Positions 17,829 to 27,268 of a DNA stretch of 64,000 nt are shown here, one piece after another. Source of the DNA: Oscillatoria sp. SIO1A7 (GTDB lineage: Bacteria > Cyanobacteriota > Cyanobacteriia > Cyanobacteriales > Laspinemataceae); NCBI GenBank assembly GCA_010672965.1, contig JAAHFN010000035.1:16231-80230 (forward strand), read 5' to 3'. Made by a program: the position numbers and the translations under genes. The notes under the pieces are model-generated. The model searched no databases. It had not been told where the DNA came from and worked only from the letters and a program-made list of their open reading frames with translations. Positions within the stretch are counted from its first letter, which is position 1. Every line of letters starts with the position of its first letter.

Positions 17829-17975
17829 TAGCGTTTCTCAAATAAGTGTAATAAACGATAGGACCCTAGAAACGTAGGGGCGACAGCATCCCCAAGACCA
17901 TCTTTGCTGTATAACAGTAATTTCCCTAGTGGGATGCTTCGCCCCAGAAACCTTACATCAATTTGAGAACCGCTA
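17829..17975. repeat. MITE family 1, copy 2
   Basis: It runs from TAGCGTTTCTCAAAT to ATTTGAGAACCGCTA, 147 bp, next to TA on both sides. It is close to 7944-8080, including the interior GTAGGGGCGACAGCATCCCC. It starts immediately after the stop of the DUF3598-like gene and could supply a hairpin terminator. The remaining part of the gap to 18376 shows no convincing gene, although a short open stretch at 18060-18216 could be a gene remnant. Confidence 0.8.
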
Positions 17976-18218
17976 TAATAGCTTGAGGCAAGAACGGGAT
18001 AGGGACAGGCGAGACGCCTGTCCTAGATTTATATTTTTAGGGGTTGGAGGGGGATTTAATTGTATTTTATGCCCTTTTATGCCCCAGACCGGTACGGCGA
18101 TCGGTTGTTTGCTGCGTAACTGGATTTATCGGCTTACCCCAACCTGGCTGGGAGACTTACAGTTTAAGTGGTTGTCCGATTATCAACCAACAGAACCCCT
18201 ATCCCAATTGAAATAATT

Positions 18219-18341
18219 ATATCAAATCTGCTTACCTACACAAAAGACTTAGAAGGTACCGTAGGACGGGCGTCTCGCCTGTCCCCCCGTCGCTGGTGCC
18301 CGTCGTTGGTAGGACAGGCGGGACGCCCGTCCTACGGGAGG
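18219..18341. repeat. MITE family 2, copy b
   Basis: Left end ATATCAAATCTGCTTA is followed by the palindromic core GTAGGACGGGCGTCTCGCCT and its partner ending CGCCCGTCCTAC. The right TIR is not recognisable, so the copy is partial. It lies 36 bp before the start codon of the next gene. Confidence 0.65.
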
Positions 18342-18376
18342 GTAGCCGGGTTTCTGACCCATAATTCCTGAAAAGA

Positions 18377-19384
18377 ATGATTGCAAAAACCTACCGAAAA
18401 TTAATAGCAAAACAAATTGCGCAAGATTTCAAATCTGCTATTGAAATCGTCGAGGCGATCGTTCGAGAACCTTTAGCCCATGAAATCCTGATTCGCAATC
18501 AATTCGCTGGAGTAAATGGCGGATTCGATACCTTGCTCTGCCGAGGTGAAGTTCCTTATGTCAACCTCGCCCCACCTTTCGACTTAGGAGTAGAAGCGAT
18601 CGGAGAAGTTGTCGCCGTAGGCAATAGCGTCGCCGAATTTAAAGTAGGCGATGCAGTTGCAACCGCCATGCGGGGAGGAGGATATCGCGAGTACCAAACT
18701 ATCGATGCTAAATTGGCAGTAAAAATTCCCAAAGCTACTCCAGAAATCCTGACTCTTGTCTCTACTGGTGTCTCCGCTGTGGTGGGATTGGAAAAAGCGG
18801 GGCAGATGCTAAGCGAAGAGGTGGTAATGGTTACAGCAGCAGGGGGAGGTGCCGGACATATTGCGATGCAATGGGCAAAGATGGCGGGAAATCATGTTAT
18901 TGGCACTTGCGGCTCCGATGCGAAAGCTCGGTTACTGAAAGAGCTAGGCTGCGATCGAGTTATTAACTACAAATTAGAAAATGTCAATGAAGTGCTGCAG
19001 AAAGAATATCCCAATGGAGTCGATCTGGTATTTGAATGCGTTGGCAAAGAAATGTTTGATATCTGCGTAGATAACTTAGCAAGGCGGGGACGGTTGCTGG
19101 TTTTTGGCTTTGTCTCCGAGTATGGCAACAGTCTGGAGAAAGTGGAGCAGCCGCGAATTTATGACAAGCTTTTCTGGAAAGCTGCCTCGGTTCGTGGCTT
19201 TCTGATGCCCCTCTATTCAGAATATGTTCCAGAAGTGCGAGAAAGGCTCATAGAAAAATTACTGGAAGGTTCGCTTAAAGTCATTGTCGATTCCGCTGAG
19301 TTTAGAGGATTGGAATCTATTCCTACAGCGGTGGAATATCTACTTGGCGGGCAAAATCGCGGCAAAGTAGTAGTCCGGTTTTAG
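18377..19384 (+). CDS. Zinc-type alcohol dehydrogenase/enone reductase-like MDR protein
   Basis: This 335-aa protein has the MDR layout: GroES-like half (IRNQFAGVNGGFDTLL, LGVEAIGEVVAVGNSV) and a Rossmann half with VTAAGGGAGHIAMQWAKMAG. The overall pattern, with the phrase VRGFLMPLYSEYVPE, resembles the ZADH2/prostaglandin-reductase-like branch that reduces alpha,beta-unsaturated ketones with NADPH. No structural-zinc cysteine cluster is seen. The C-terminus RGKVVVRF is typical. Its last 4 bases overlap the end of the convergent cupin gene, so the two genes meet tail to tail. Confidence 0.85.
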   Translation: MIAKTYRKLIAKQIAQDFKSAIEIVEAIVREPLAHEILIRNQFAGVNGGFDTLLCRGEVPYVNLAPPFDLGVEAIGEVVAVGNSVAEFKVGDAVATAMRGGGYREYQTIDAKLAVKIPKATPEILTLVSTGVSAVVGLEKAGQMLSEEVVMVTAAGGGAGHIAMQWAKMAGNHVIGTCGSDAKARLLKELGCDRVINYKLENVNEVLQKEYPNGVDLVFECVGKEMFDICVDNLARRGRLLVFGFVSEYGNSLEKVEQPRIYDKLFWKAASVRGFLMPLYSEYVPEVRERLIEKLLEGSLKVIVDSAEFRGLESIPTAVEYLLGGQNRGKVVVRF

Positions 19385-20286
19385 CCTTTATCTGGATACC
19401 AGATAACCGTTCCTACTTGTGACAAATCGCGATCGACTCTAACGAAGAATAAACAGCCATCATCAGTTATGTGCCTGCCAACAGTGCTAAAGCTGGGAAC
19501 ATAGGCTAAGCGATCCTTCAAAAATCGGTATTCCCCAACATCGCAGTATCCGGCTAGGCAATACCCTTCTTCGTTGTAGCATTGTATCATCGGATATATG
19601 CCATCGTAATGGGGCAATATGGCAAGCAGCCAAGTTCCGCCGCCGTTAGCGTGTTTTCTGAGCCACTTCTTTTTGGATTGCTCGAATTGCATGGTATCCG
19701 TGCGGTTCCAAGGCAGCAGTTTGCTATTCAAAGCGGGGATAAACTCGCTCATCCTGGCATCCGGGAGATCGCTATCAGCCTCTTGATAGCTTAGGGGTAT
19801 GGGGCCATTTTCCATCCAGAGCAGTTCTGCCTCCTCCCCCCCCAGAACTTGCCACGGCCCAACCCTGACCCCAGCGGGAATGAAGGAATAACCGTGCTTG
19901 CCTAGCTGCCAATCACCCATTTGGATAGTGCCAGAAAGCACGAAAATTTCTAAATCGGCGGTGAATATACCAGCCGGTGCCCGAAACTCAGGGGGCAAAA
20001 CTACTCTGGAAGTGGATGCGCCGCAGTCGTGCCAAGTCAGCAATCTGCGTCGTCCTGCGGGGACGCTTTCCGGCATTCCTCTGACCCGCCAGCCCTCCTC
20101 TTCTGGCACCGCGTTGGTGTCAAAAAACTGATACTGGCGAGGCATATATTCTTTAGAGATGGCAGTGTGCCGTCCAGATAGGTTGGCGCGCCCTCGACCG
20201 TCTCCACCCCAATCTTCTTTTATCGATTCGACGGGTGGGGGACTATCTGTTTCTTGTGCGGCATTTTCTTGGTAGCGATCGCCCAT
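19381..20286 (-). CDS. Cupin-domain protein (DUF4437-like)
   Basis: This ~301-aa protein shows a cupin core at about residues 95-165: FRAPAGIFTADLEIFVLSGT, then GKHGYSFIPAGVRVGPW. The first half contains the motif-1-like strand pair, but the usual two-His metal motif is not evident. The second half (LPWNRTDTMQFEQSKKK onward) may be another degenerate cupin. The start at 20286 (MGDRYQEN) is preferred; the frame is open 11 codons upstream. It overlaps tail to tail with the MDR gene. Function is unknown, with small-molecule metabolism most likely. Confidence 0.65.
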   Translation of the reverse strand: MGDRYQENAAQETDSPPPVESIKEDWGGDGRGRANLSGRHTAISKEYMPRQYQFFDTNAVPEEEGWRVRGMPESVPAGRRRLLTWHDCGASTSRVVLPPEFRAPAGIFTADLEIFVLSGTIQMGDWQLGKHGYSFIPAGVRVGPWQVLGGEEAELLWMENGPIPLSYQEADSDLPDARMSEFIPALNSKLLPWNRTDTMQFEQSKKKWLRKHANGGGTWLLAILPHYDGIYPMIQCYNEEGYCLAGYCDVGEYRFLKDRLAYVPSFSTVGRHITDDGCLFFVRVDRDLSQVGTVIWYPDKG

Positions 20287-20425
20287 CAGGTTACAGTCTC
20301 CTTTTGCAGTTTTTTTCATTAGCTGTAGCTATTTTAGCCTGTATTGTATCCTGTATTGTATTCTGCGATCGCCCGGAACTGACATTATCCATGCCATCAA
20401 GCAGGATTATGGAATTTTAATTCAA

Positions 20426-20851
20426 TTAAAAATTGGCGATCGCTTTTTCTTTTTCCTTAGTAGCCACGACAAAAGGAGATTCCACATCCACCGACCAATT
20501 CTCATCTACTATTTTCAAATTAGCATCTAAAATTAGAGTCAGTTACCCAATCTCTTCATCTTCAATAACATTTTCATCATTGCTATTCTCAACTTTCAGC
20601 AAAAAATCGAGCTTTATCCAGCGATAACTTTGCTGTTCTATTTTATTCATGCCTATCGCGCGGCTGACCAGCTCTATCACTGGAATATCGACAAAATCTA
20701 TTTTTTCATAAAAATCATTTTTACTATTCCAATAACCCTTTATTTTTTTGCTGCAAGACTCCAAATTATTTCTAGCTATTTGACTGCATTCAAATTCTGT
20801 TAATAGTTCCGAACGTTGCTCCCAAATATTCTCATCTATTAACTTGCTCAT
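20426..20851 (-). pseudogene. Hypothetical gene interrupted by an in-frame TAA
   Basis: The ORF from ATG 20851 stops with TAA at 20543-20545 after 102 codons. The same frame continues with protein-like sequence (LDANLKIVDENWSVDVESPF, then VVATKEKEKAIANF) to TAA 20426-20428, total 141 codons. The second part is in the right frame and directly adjoining, so a single nonsense change probably split a small hypothetical protein. I do not recognise the family. Sequence composition is more AT-rich than the neighbours, which suggests transfer. The alternative is a real 102-aa protein with a chance open tail. Confidence 0.45.
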
Positions 20852-21015
20852 TTTTTATCCATTAATGACTTTTTCTAACACCAGGAAAGTATAATATGCC
20901 TTCTATGAACCTCCCATGAAAGCGGTAATTTTCCCCCTCTCCTAGCACCTTTTATTTTAGATACTATTTGTAAGCCCTGTCAAAACTCAAAATCCAATGC
21001 CCCATGCCCAATTCC

Positions 21016-21609
21016 CTATGCCCCATTCGCAATTTCTCTTGCCAAATCTTCGGGAGTATCGATATCAATGGGGTTTCCAGTTTTATCGCAGGGAACCTCG
21101 ACAACGGGATAGCGCCGCATCAACTGTTTGGCTCCTTCATCCCCTTCTAATTTCATGGCCTCGAACCAGAGCGATCGCCCCAAAAAAACTGGATTGCGTC
21201 GAGCCCCTCCATAAGTAGCTGCGGCCAGTTCGGCTCCTTGGCGGCCAGCAGCGGCTAGGCGGCGATAAGCCTCGGCACCAATAAAAGGCTGGTCGGCCAA
21301 GCCAATACATATTCCTGTTATAGAGCGATCGCCTACCAAAGTTCTCAATGCAGCTTGAAGGCTAGAAGCAATTCCCCCCTGCCAATCGGGGTTGCGAACT
21401 ACAATAGCCTGCTTTGGAGCAACTGCTGCAACTTTTTCGGCTTCGTATCCTACCACCAGCAATACTGGATCGAGACCGCTATCTAAAGCTGCTCCAAGAG
21501 ACCTATCCAAAAGCGTTCGCTCTCCCAACAAAGTTAGAGGTTTGGGACTATCTCCCCCCAAGCGCGATCCTCTCCCCGCCGCCAATATGGCCACTGCTAC
21601 TCGCTTCAT
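21016..21609 (-). CDS. Molybdenum cofactor nucleotidyltransferase-like (MocA/MobA family)
   Basis: This 197-aa protein starts MKRVAVAILAAGRGSRLGGD. It has the nucleotide-binding LAAGxGSRxG loop followed by SPKPLTLLGERTLL, the CIGLADQPFI block with the catalytic Asp, and ARRNPVFLGRSLWFEAMKLEGDEGAK, which matches the MocA signature NPVxF..L.GD.GAR. MocA transfers CMP to molybdopterin, making the MCD form used by xanthine-dehydrogenase-family enzymes; this fits the XdhC-like gene immediately upstream and the molybdenum hydroxylase genes in the window. It is separated from xdhC by a MITE, so a shared transcript is uncertain. Confidence 0.85.
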   Translation of the reverse strand: MKRVAVAILAAGRGSRLGGDSPKPLTLLGERTLLDRSLGAALDSGLDPVLLVVGYEAEKVAAVAPKQAIVVRNPDWQGGIASSLQAALRTLVGDRSITGICIGLADQPFIGAEAYRRLAAAGRQGAELAAATYGGARRNPVFLGRSLWFEAMKLEGDEGAKQLMRRYPVVEVPCDKTGNPIDIDTPEDLAREIANGA

Positions 21610-21689
21610 AATTAACTAGGGTGTAGGGATTTTAAGTTTTAAGTTTTTACTTTTGAGTTTTAAATTCAAGAAGAGCAAGCTCTCAAACT

Positions 21690-21845
21690 AATATAAGAAG
21701 GGTTTAATCCGATTATTCAATAATCAAAAACCACCGTAGGACGGGCGTCCCGCCTGTCCCAGCAAAATATATGGACAGGCGGGACGCCCGTCCTACGGGA
21801 GACTAGATATGTTTTTAGGTGGATCGACCATATGTTATATCAAAA
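21690..21845. repeat. MITE family 2, copy c
   Basis: It has the palindromic core GTAGGACGGGCGTCCCGCCT and its complement around CCCAGCAAAATATATGG, with outer ends AATATAAGAAGGGTTTAA on the left and TTATATCAAAA on the right. It lies between the MocA-like and XdhC-like genes. Confidence 0.7.
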
Positions 21846-21875
21846 CTTAAAACTCTCTAGCTAAGAACTCAAACC

Positions 21876-23000
21876 TCAAACCTTGTGGATTGGATTCTGA
21901 TTTTCGCAGAGTCTTTGTCCCGTGCGCCCGTTTTTCAGAGCGATAACCTCGGCCATAATCGAAACTGCAGTTTCTTCCGAAGTAGTACCGCCAAGATCCA
22001 ACCCAATAGGTGCGGATATTCTGGCAATTTCGGTTTCGTTTAATCCAGCTTCTTGGAGCCGGCGGACGCGGTCTGCATGGGCTCGGCGGCTGCCCATCGC
22101 ACCAATGTAGGCGGCAGGAGTCTGCACGGCCCTAACCAGTGCCGGAACGTCGAATTTAGGGTCGTGGGTAAGTACGGCAATAATCGTGCGATGGTCTATC
22201 GGAGCTACGTCCAAATATTTATGAGGCCATTCTGCGATAACTTGGTCGGCTTCTGGGAAACGGGCTTTGGTTGCAAAGCGAGAACGAGCATCGCAGACGG
22301 TCACCCGATAGCCCAGCATTTTTCCCAGTTTGGATAGCGATCGCGTGAAATCAACAGCACCAAAAATAATCAGATGTGGCGGCGGGGAAAACGACTCGAT
22401 AAAAACTGTTACCTCTGTCTCTCGGCGCTCTCCATTTGGGCCATAATTACATAAATCTTTGAGACCTTGGGCGAGGAGCCCTCTGGCATCCCGCTCTACA
22501 ACCCGGTCTAATTCTGAATTCCCAAAAGAGCCAATTTTGGGCGCGTCCTCGGCAACTATAATTTTTGCTCCCGCTAGAGCCCCCTCAACCATAGTACAAA
22601 TAGCTGCTGGTTTTTCCGAAGCTTTGCGAATGGCATCCAAGACCGCACTAATAGGAATATGGTTATTATTATTTTTTTCTAAATTATGCGTTGCTAAAGA
22701 TTCTACGAATACCTGAATCGTTCCGCCACAGGTCAGACCGACTGATAAACCCAATTCGTCGGTAATTCCGTAAGTTGTTAGTCTGGGCTGGCTATCGGCG
22801 ATCGCGGCTAAAGCTTCTTCTACTACCGCCCCCTCCACGCAGCCGCCACTAATCGAGCCCAGCACCTCGCCGGCTTCATTTACGGCCATTACCGCTCCTG
22901 GTTCTCTAGGACTAGATCCCCTAGCGCCAACCAGAGTTGCTAAAGCCACTGAATCGCCCCGACTCAGCCATTCTTCAATGCGATCGAGTATTTCTTTCAT
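21876..23000 (-). CDS. XdhC/CoxI family molybdenum hydroxylase maturation factor
   Basis: The 374-aa protein has the XdhC_CoxI domain at the N-terminus (ALATLVGARGSSPREPGAVM, then GSISGGCVEGAVVEEAL with the conserved Cys, and LTCGGTIQVFVE) and a Rossmann-type XdhC_C domain (PHLIIFGAVDFTRSLSKLGK, GYRVTVCDAR, YIGAMGSRRAHADRVRRL). The GAVDF form of the dinucleotide loop occurs in one known branch of the family. XdhC binds the Mo cofactor, assists its sulfuration and inserts it into the large subunit. The MocA-like gene follows about 270 bp away on the same strand. Together they supply cofactor to the split molybdenum hydroxylase. Confidence 0.9.
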   Translation of the reverse strand: MKEILDRIEEWLSRGDSVALATLVGARGSSPREPGAVMAVNEAGEVLGSISGGCVEGAVVEEALAAIADSQPRLTTYGITDELGLSVGLTCGGTIQVFVESLATHNLEKNNNNHIPISAVLDAIRKASEKPAAICTMVEGALAGAKIIVAEDAPKIGSFGNSELDRVVERDARGLLAQGLKDLCNYGPNGERRETEVTVFIESFSPPPHLIIFGAVDFTRSLSKLGKMLGYRVTVCDARSRFATKARFPEADQVIAEWPHKYLDVAPIDHRTIIAVLTHDPKFDVPALVRAVQTPAAYIGAMGSRRAHADRVRRLQEAGLNETEIARISAPIGLDLGGTTSEETAVSIMAEVIALKNGRTGQRLCENQNPIHKV

Positions 23001-23220
23001 AATAGGGTGTAGGGTTAGGGTGTAGGGTGTGGGGTTTAGGGTGTTTGCGATGAGGTTTTTTACACCCGCAAAGTCAACATCCTAGGTGTAGGGTTGTATG
23101 CGGGGATGTAGGCGGGAGAAGCATAGCAAAATTTGTTCTTTCGCCTACAAGCTACACCCTACACCCTACACCCTACACCCTACACCCTACACCCTACACC
23201 CTACACCCTACACTCTAGTA
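23001..23220. repeat. STRR heptamer array CCCTACA
   Basis: GTAGGGT-type heptamers (23005-23045) and about nine consecutive ACACCCT units (23150-23213) fill the gap between the SDR stop and the xdhC start. The right tract stops about 8 bp before the SDR stop codon. Confidence 0.8.
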
Positions 23221-23997
23221 TTACTTATTCGCCAATGCTTCCTGCTTGAGCTGCTCTAACATTGCTGGCAGCATTCCTGCCAGGTATTTTTCGACACCCT
23301 TGGGATCTTGGAGTATTTGTTGGGAAATTTGAGTAGCTTGCTCTCCCGGATAGACATCTTCCGTATCGTTTGCGATCGCTTCCAATGTGGCTCTTACCAC
23401 CTCTTCTGGAGCCACTTTCGGCGGCGGATAAAACTCGCCAAACTTGGTATCTACCGTTCCGGGCATTACTGCAACTACCAGAGTTTCTTGGGCGGCCAGC
23501 TCTGCTCGCACGCATTGGGTTAGGGATAATTCTGCTGCCTTTGAGGCGCAATAAGTACCCATAAATGGCAAATTAACTTTAGCAACTAAAGAGACCAAAT
23601 TGACAATTGCTCCGCCACCATTTGCCTTTAGCACCGGCGCGAAAGCACGACACATGGCCATGCAACCAAAATAATTGGTGTTCATTTCCTGGCGGGCGTT
23701 TTCCAGACTCGGAGCGCTCATTACCGATGTATCCCGGCTGACTCCAGCATTATTAATCAGCACGGTCAAATCGCTACATTGTTCCGCTGCAGCATTCACC
23801 TCATCTTCTTTAGTGACATCGATTTGTACCGCAACTACCCGGGATGAGTCCATCGCCACCACTTCTTCCAGAGAAGCCAATTTGCGACCTGCTGCATAGA
23901 CTTTGGCTACCTTTGCATCCAGCAGTTGCTGGACAAATACTTGTCCGATGCCGCCGTTTGCTCCCGTTACCAGGACTACCGCACCTTCTAGATTCAT
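23221..23997 (-). CDS. Short-chain dehydrogenase/reductase (SDR)
   Basis: This 258-aa classical SDR begins MNLEGAVVLVTGANGGIG. The cofactor loop TGANGGIG is at 11-18, NNAG at 82-85, the catalytic Ser136 in NLVSLVAK and Tyr149-x3-Lys153 in TYCASK. The reaction is NAD(P)H-dependent reduction or oxidation of an alcohol or ketone; substrate is unknown. Length and motif spacing are normal. It is followed downstream by the porin gene's repeats and preceded by the XdhC-like gene on the same strand. Confidence 0.9.
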   Translation of the reverse strand: MNLEGAVVLVTGANGGIGQVFVQQLLDAKVAKVYAAGRKLASLEEVVAMDSSRVVAVQIDVTKEDEVNAAAEQCSDLTVLINNAGVSRDTSVMSAPSLENARQEMNTNYFGCMAMCRAFAPVLKANGGGAIVNLVSLVAKVNLPFMGTYCASKAAELSLTQCVRAELAAQETLVVAVMPGTVDTKFGEFYPPPKVAPEEVVRATLEAIANDTEDVYPGEQATQISQQILQDPKGVEKYLAGMLPAMLEQLKQEALANK

Positions 23998-24088
23998 TCT
24001 TTTCTAGCCTCCATTATTTTTTCTAGCCTTTTTGACTTTTTTGCTCGTTCTCTCTATTATAACAAACAAACTTTTTAGCTTTTTACAT

Positions 24089-24297
24089 TGTTTTGAAGGT
24101 GTAGGGGCGATAGCATTCCCGAGACAGCCTTCGCTCATAGCGCAAAATTATTGTATTGGAATGCTTCGCCCTCTTCTGCTTGAAGGAGTCAACAACAGGC
24201 ATAGTAAGGGAGATTGTAAAAAACCTACCCCGAGGTAAGCCGAACCCCCTCCGGGGAGGTTGCCCAATGCCCAATGCCCAATGCCCAATTCCCATAT
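24089..24297. repeat. Repeat-filled gap (GTAGGGGCGATAGCATTCCC module and CCCAATG heptamers)
   Basis: One GTAGGGGCGATAGCATTCCC/GGAATGCTTCGCCC module (24100-24173) is followed by CCCAATG heptamers (24263-24293), ending 12 bp before the porin stop. The upstream side (23998-24088) is AT-rich. No gene is seen. Confidence 0.7.
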
Positions 24298-24304
24298 CGG
24301 CCTA

Positions 24305-26710
24305 CTAGAAATTAAACTGAGTTCGGAAGTTTGTAATCACAATAGTTGGGTTATCGTCGAAATTATTAGCATTGCCGATGACAAACACAGAAGGAACGAT
24401 AGCAATATTCGGGCTTACCGGGAAGAAATAGCTAGCTTCAAACTCGTATTGAGTTCCGCCATTGCCGCTCCCCGTAATCAAAAACTCGCTTCCGTCCAAA
24501 ATATCGTAGGGCACTAGAAACGAGAGCTGTCCCATAGAGCCCTGCTTGCCCAGATTCGGGAAAGCCAAGCCAATTTGGTAAGATTGGACGTTCACTTCTC
24601 CATCCGAGCGTCCCGGCGTCTTGGCAAAGATATTGGTACTGCCATAGCTATAGCGTCCGTAAATCCCAAAGCCCGGAGTAATCAGCCAGTCAGCATTGAT
24701 AGCAAAAGTATCTGCCGTCGCATCCCCAACCCTACCGCCAAAACCATCATCGGCTACTCCCAACAGCGGCTCGGCAATTCCGAAGCCAATTACCCCGCCA
24801 ATTTCCTGGATATTAGAGCGGGTGTACAACAACTTAATATTAGAAGTCTGAGTAGGACGGAAAATTAGCTCTGCAGTCGCCGTATTGGTGGGAGAGAATA
24901 CGCCATCTGTGAAATCGCTAGCGGAATTAAACAAGCTGGATGGCAAGTATTCGTTACTTTCGCCAATATAGGCCAGATTCAGTTGCAGCTTGGGATTGAT
25001 ATTCCACATCACCAAAGCGCCAGCACCACGGTCAATAGCATTAACTAGGGTACTGTTGGCCGAGTTGAAAGAGAAGAAATTGAACAAGAACGGAGCGCCA
25101 AACTGAAAGGCAAACTGGTTGCCCTCTATGAAGCGAAAGAAGTTAAACCTAGGACCGACAACTACTTGCAAGTTGTCTCCTACCGGGAATTGGTAAAACA
25201 TCTCCCGCAGGTTGACTTCATTGGGATTAACCCCACCTCCCTGGGTCGTGAAATCAGTCCCATAAGTGAATTCAAAACCATCGGAGGCATAAGTATTGCC
25301 TAGAGGTAGAGCGTCGCTATTGCCAAACGCTAATTGGGTTACCAGAGAGTCTCTACCTGTAAAAGAGGTAACAAAATCAATCCATACCAAGCCATTAGCA
25401 GTGGCATTAGGGTTGCCGTCGAGTTCGTCGATAAAGCGGCTGGCGCGACTCGGTGCGAATTCATTAACAAATGCTTCTCGCTTGAGCCCATCCCCACCAA
25501 AGCCTGCATTCGCATTCAACCAAGCAAACGCATACATTTTGGTAGTGGTAGAAAACTGATTTGCTCCCAGTTCGGCGACGCGCTCTTCTAAGCCATCTAC
25601 CCGAGCGCGGATGGCCGCCAGTTCGAGGGCGAATTCCTCTTGCAGTCGTTGCAGTTGCAGCAAATCTGCTTGGCCAATTTCCGAGGCCGCTTCCTCAATC
25701 AGACCCTGCACCACATTCATACATTCGTCCAAACCCGCCGCAAACTCGTAGCGAGTCATGGCTCTATTGCCCCGGTAGGTGCCATCTGGATAAGCCAAAA
25801 GACAGTTATACCGCTCGGCAAGGCCGCGCAAGGCACTGTAGGCCCAGTCTGTCGGGCGCACGTCCGATAGCCTATCGACGGAGTTCACCCGTTCCAAGGG
25901 TACGCTATCATCGCCAAATCCTTGGCTTAAGGTCGGATCGCTAGTCGGAACCACCCCTCCCTGGATTTCCTGAATCGAAAGAACCTCCGTATCTATCAAA
26001 GACTGGAGGCTCGACGGTCTAGTAGGGGTTATTTCTACAGAGGCTGTTGTTTCTGCTGCGGTTTTGGAGGCAGCCCGGTTTTCGGTGCTAGCACCTGGAG
26101 AGAGTTCGGCAGTAGAAGAAAGTTCGGCAGTAGGGGACTTGCGCGGAAATAAAGTACCAGTCCCTAAGCGTTCCACCGTTCGGGCTGAGCGGAGTCGAAG
26201 CCCTTGAACTGGTACATTATTAACTTGCAAGTCCCTAGAAGAAAGTTCGGCAACTGGCGATAGGCGATCGCCTACTTCGGTCGCCGATTCTGCCACAGAC
26301 AATTCTGCCACCGAGAATCCCGAAGCTTCCCCTAACTCTTGGGAAGTTGCATTTTCCCGATTTACCGTATCTATGACAGGAGTCCGATCGCTTGCTCTCG
26401 ATTCGCCTAATGCCGCTTTTGCCTTAGCGAGGAAACTTTCAATTTTGGGGATTGGCAAGGAATTTTTTACGGGCTCTTGGCCGGGTTCGATATTTACATC
26501 CAACCTTGGCTGAAAGTTACTTATAGAGCCGTTCCCAAAAATATCGGTTTCCGATGCAGGCAGATTTGAAGACAAATTGTTATGGTCTGGTTCGCTAGCG
26601 ATCGCCACCGATGGAGCCCCTACTGCGACGCTAGAAACCAACAAATACATCCAAAGGCTTGTTGGAGCAGCTTTAAGCAGATAGCTCCAACCATTTGCTC
26701 CTTTATCCAT
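24305..26710 (-). CDS. SLH-domain carbohydrate/iron-type porin (OprB family)
   Basis: This 801-aa outer-membrane porin has an N-terminal hydrophobic signal (LWMYLLVSSVAVGAPSVAIA), a long low-complexity Ser/Glu/Ala-rich linker (~50-270), one SLH domain (LSDVRPTDWAYSALRGLAER, then MTRYEFAAGLDECM), a short coiled coil (EEFALELAAIRARVDGLEER) and a C-terminal beta-barrel ending NFRTQFNF, with a terminal Phe as in outer membrane proteins. Cyanobacterial OprB-like porins anchor to peptidoglycan by the SLH domain and pass inorganic ions such as iron. Within the linker the segment around VQGLRLRSARTVERLG is read from an interspersed DNA repeat (~26130-26235), so repeat invasion has added peptide here without breaking the frame. 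Confidence 0.9.
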   Translation of the reverse strand: MDKGANGWSYLLKAAPTSLWMYLLVSSVAVGAPSVAIASEPDHNNLSSNLPASETDIFGNGSISNFQPRLDVNIEPGQEPVKNSLPIPKIESFLAKAKAALGESRASDRTPVIDTVNRENATSQELGEASGFSVAELSVAESATEVGDRLSPVAELSSRDLQVNNVPVQGLRLRSARTVERLGTGTLFPRKSPTAELSSTAELSPGASTENRAASKTAAETTASVEITPTRPSSLQSLIDTEVLSIQEIQGGVVPTSDPTLSQGFGDDSVPLERVNSVDRLSDVRPTDWAYSALRGLAERYNCLLAYPDGTYRGNRAMTRYEFAAGLDECMNVVQGLIEEAASEIGQADLLQLQRLQEEFALELAAIRARVDGLEERVAELGANQFSTTTKMYAFAWLNANAGFGGDGLKREAFVNEFAPSRASRFIDELDGNPNATANGLVWIDFVTSFTGRDSLVTQLAFGNSDALPLGNTYASDGFEFTYGTDFTTQGGGVNPNEVNLREMFYQFPVGDNLQVVVGPRFNFFRFIEGNQFAFQFGAPFLFNFFSFNSANSTLVNAIDRGAGALVMWNINPKLQLNLAYIGESNEYLPSSLFNSASDFTDGVFSPTNTATAELIFRPTQTSNIKLLYTRSNIQEIGGVIGFGIAEPLLGVADDGFGGRVGDATADTFAINADWLITPGFGIYGRYSYGSTNIFAKTPGRSDGEVNVQSYQIGLAFPNLGKQGSMGQLSFLVPYDILDGSEFLITGSGNGGTQYEFEASYFFPVSPNIAIVPSVFVIGNANNFDDNPTIVITNFRTQFNF

Positions 26711-26729
26711 CGCTCCTCACACCAACTCA

Positions 26730-27265
26730 TTGTTTTTTTGAGCTTTTAGCCTTCAGCAGTCAGCCTTCAGCAGTCAGCCTTCAGCAGTCCGCCTTCAGTC
26801 AGCGCTCAGTATGTAGGGTGCTACAAGCACACCTTCTTATATATAGCAATCCTAAATTGGTTGCGAGCCTATTTGCAGCCAGAAACCCGGTTTCTTTGAG
26901 AAACCGGGTTTCTCAATATCGCACATGATTTAGAAATTGCTTAACCGATTCGATTTTTAAGTTTCCCCAAGCTACAAACCAATAAGTATTAGGACAAAAT
27001 TAATTACACATTTTCACCTCTGCCCTGACCGGCAACCTAGTCAATCTGTAAATAATTTTGTTCCTGTACTTAGATGACTGCTGAAAGCTGAAAGCTGACG
27101 GGGCGATCGCTCGCTTGGGAATTGCCCCTACAATCCGCCAAAGCAAGGGTATTTTGCGTAAGTCATGAATTTGTAAATAATTTTGTTCCTGTACTTAGCT
27201 GACTGCTGAAAGCTGACTGCTGAAAGCTGACTTTTGAAAGCTGACTGCTGAAAGCTGACTGCTAG
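26730..27265. repeat. STRR heptamers (CAGCAGT / GCTGACT) and CCCGGTTT palindromes
   Basis: The 558-bp gap holds TCAGCAG-type heptamers (26750-26812) and their complement GCTGACTGCTGAAA (27068-27265). Two near-identical blocks contain TAATTTTGTTCCTGTACTTAG (27049 and 27173). A hairpin GAAACCCGGTTTCTTTGAG/AAACCGGGTTTCTC is at 26881-26914. No gene is seen. Confidence 0.75.
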
Positions 27266-27268
27266 CTG

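Noticed and set aside
17929..18216. 95-codon rightward frame
   Set aside because: Its first half is repeat sequence; the last ~50 codons might be a gene remnant but no family is recognisable.
21876..23000. Degenerate XdhC (loss of the GAGH dinucleotide motif)
   Set aside because: The GAVDF form is a known variant in one branch of the family, so it is not evidence of lost function.
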